From Treponema bryantii (lineage in GTDB: Bacteria; Spirochaetota; Spirochaetia; Treponematales; Treponemataceae), in contig NZ_FORI01000011.1 in assembly GCF_900113965.1 (NCBI RefSeq), positions 42,270-106,269 on the forward strand: a stretch of 64,000 nucleotides of DNA, given 5' to 3'. Made by a program: the position numbers and the translations under genes. Positions 62,643 through 64,000 of this stretch are shown here, in pieces (the first letter of the stretch is position 1; every line of letters begins with the position of its first letter). The notes below the pieces were generated by a model that saw only the letters and a program-made list of their open reading frames with translations, was not told where the DNA came from and ran no database searches.

Positions 62643-63872
62643 ATGAAAAAAACTTTACTACTCATCTTATTATTAATGATTGTTTTGCCGTTATCAGCTG
62701 AAGGTGGAGTAGATTTTTCTGGAGAGATTCAAACTATCTGGGGAGCAAGTGTTTCGGGAACAGATAATAATACATCTGCTGGACGCTTTCTTTTAGGAGA
62801 AACTTCCTTTACCGGCACTTTAGATGCTTACTATGATAAAAGTTCAGCCTTTGCTGAAGCAGCTGTGTCATATGATGCAACCTCAAATCAACTGGACTGG
62901 AGAGTGAATGAGTTATGGCTTGATTATACTGCAAGTTTCTGGGGGATTCGTATTGGTCGTCAGAAAACTGCATGGGGAAAAGCTGATGGAATAGACATAA
63001 CAAATGTTATATGTCCAAAAGATATGTCCAGTTTTTCTTCAATGACAAGTGATAATTCAAAGCTTGCAATAGATGCACTGCGTCTTTCTTTTACTGGAAA
63101 TCAATTTACACTTGATGCTTATTGGATTCCATTTTTTACTCCAAGTAAGCTTCCTCTTGATGAAGGAAATCAGTTGCGGAAATTTATAATACCAGAAAAC
63201 TCACCATATCCAATGAGTCTTGGAACCATAGAAAAACCAGAAATTGATATATGGAATGGAGAGTATGGTTTAAAAGTTTCCGGATATTTTCCTCTGATGG
63301 ATGTTTCACTTTACGGTTTTTATGGCTGGGATGATACTCCGGTATTAGATTACAATATTACTGCCCAGGGAATTCAGATAAATGGAAAATACAAACGCCT
63401 GTCTATGATTGGAATAGATATGGCAATACCTGTAAAGGAAATTGTAATACGCACGGAAGCTGCTTTCTTTCCTCAAAAATATTTTAGTGTAATTGAACAG
63501 CGCAATGAAATATCTGCTCTTGCAGGGGTGGATTGGATGCCATCTAGCTGGACACTTACCGCTCAGTATTTTTGTGATTATGTGTTTGGAAGTTTAGTTC
63601 AGCTTGAACGAAGTAAAGCATATACTCATGGAATGACAATAAATGTCTCAAAAACTTTTATAAATGAAACTCTTGAATTAAGTTTAAGCGGACTTTTGAA
63701 CTTTAATGATTTAGACAGCTTTATCAGTCCTGCAGCAGAATATAGTCTTTCTGATCAGATTAAACTTTCTTGTGGTGCATATATTTTTATACCTGGTTCT
63801 GAAAATGACGGAGAATATGGAAAATATAAAGATTTAAGCTCTGCATATATAAAAGCAAAATTTAATTTCTAA
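62643..63872 (+). CDS. Outer-membrane beta-barrel protein (DUF1302-like)
   Basis: 409 residues: signal peptide (to about 19), then amphipathic strands. VNELWLDYTASFWGIRIGRQKTAWGKADGIDITNVICPKD and the closing YIKAKFNF fit a barrel. The family is often the third member of RND / LolA-like operons. Probable outer-membrane exit for the transported molecule; substrate unknown. Confidence 0.75.
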   Translation: MKKTLLLILLLMIVLPLSAEGGVDFSGEIQTIWGASVSGTDNNTSAGRFLLGETSFTGTLDAYYDKSSAFAEAAVSYDATSNQLDWRVNELWLDYTASFWGIRIGRQKTAWGKADGIDITNVICPKDMSSFSSMTSDNSKLAIDALRLSFTGNQFTLDAYWIPFFTPSKLPLDEGNQLRKFIIPENSPYPMSLGTIEKPEIDIWNGEYGLKVSGYFPLMDVSLYGFYGWDDTPVLDYNITAQGIQINGKYKRLSMIGIDMAIPVKEIVIRTEAAFFPQKYFSVIEQRNEISALAGVDWMPSSWTLTAQYFCDYVFGSLVQLERSKAYTHGMTINVSKTFINETLELSLSGLLNFNDLDSFISPAAEYSLSDQIKLSCGAYIFIPGSENDGEYGKYKDLSSAYIKAKFNF

Positions 63873-63905
63873 TAAATAAATATTCAGATGAATACCGGCT
63901 CCAAC

Positions 63906-64000
63906 TGAAGTGCACCCCAATTATTGGACACTTTAACTAGGCTGATTTTAAGGACTGATTCCTGAATTGTAAAGGGGTCAGTCCTTTTAATTTAACCTTA
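63906..64000 (-). mobile_element. End of an IS3-family (IS150 group) insertion sequence
   Basis: The terminal inverted repeat starts TGAAGTGCACCCCAATTATT at 63906, followed by the transposase 3' end on the minus strand. The element continues beyond the window. Its tip lies 34 bases after the beta-barrel gene. Confidence 0.85.
63937..64000 (-). CDS. IS3-family transposase OrfB, C-terminal 20 residues
   Basis: The minus-strand frame entering from the right edge reads KLKGLTPLQFRNQSLKSA to a TAG at 63937-63939, the characteristic end of IS150-type transposases. Only this end is in the window. Confidence 0.85.
   Translation of the reverse strand, partial: KVKLKGLTPLQFRNQSLKSA

Overview
The window looks like the chromosome of a host-associated Treponema (Spirochaetota). 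The basis is gene content and the wording of housekeeping proteins such as enolase, the GpmA phosphoglycerate mutase (very close to what I remember of T. pallidum GpmA), ThrH and TsaD. There is no rRNA here, so the genus is an inference. Most genes have good AGGAG/GGAGG ribosome sites. Several families of short palindromic repeats are scattered between genes, and three copies of one family lie inside reading frames.

Layout. 1-12.3 kb is core metabolism: aroF (cut by the left edge) behind a tyrosine-rich leader peptide and terminator, tsaD, a YibQ-like protein, thrH, a TPP riboswitch with thiBPQ, argJ-argB-acetyltransferase facing argC, and a polysaccharide deacetylase. 12.3-18.4 kb holds an EAL protein, a DtxR/MntR-type regulator, a PAP2 phosphatase, tRNA-Lys, argS and a ZIP transporter. 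18.4-33.7 kb is a metal-homeostasis region: two ABC exporter-fold transporters, a P-type ATPase operon, a methyltransferase / thiazoline-hydrolase-like operon, a PchR-like AraC regulator, a manganese riboswitch with mntP, enolase, flavodoxin with DUF3793, and gpmA. 33.8-44 kb is accessory: a lipoprotein gene broken by a stop codon, a toxin-antitoxin pair, MarR and flavodoxin genes, and gene remnants. 44-55.3 kb carries exported flavodoxins, a DUF4405 membrane protein, hydrolases, TetR regulators and small enzymes. 55.3-64 kb carries an HMA protein with feoA-feoB-feoC, then a TetR-controlled RND / lipoprotein-sorting-like / beta-barrel operon, and finally the end of an IS3-family element.

The main thread is regulatory. 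A 16-bp palindrome, GTTAGT-N4-ACTAAC, occurs at ten places, always in front of a gene or operon: the ABC pair, the P-type ATPase and methyltransferase operons (divergent), the AraC regulator, enolase, flavodoxin and gpmA (divergent), feo, and the RND operon. It resembles a DtxR/IdeR-type box, and a DtxR-family gene lies in the window. A 19-bp-spaced direct repeat, probably the AraC-family site, is found both before the ABC pair and near the araC gene. Together these suggest one iron/metal regulon that includes two consecutive glycolytic enzymes.

Other notable points are a ribosome-mediated tyrosine attenuator in front of aroF, palindromic repeats inserted in frame into proteins, four genes whose -10 box lies 6-8 bases before the start codon (candidate leaderless transcripts), and a cluster of Sec-exported flavodoxins, one with an internal ribosome site. 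All calls come from reading the sequence alone; no database search was run.
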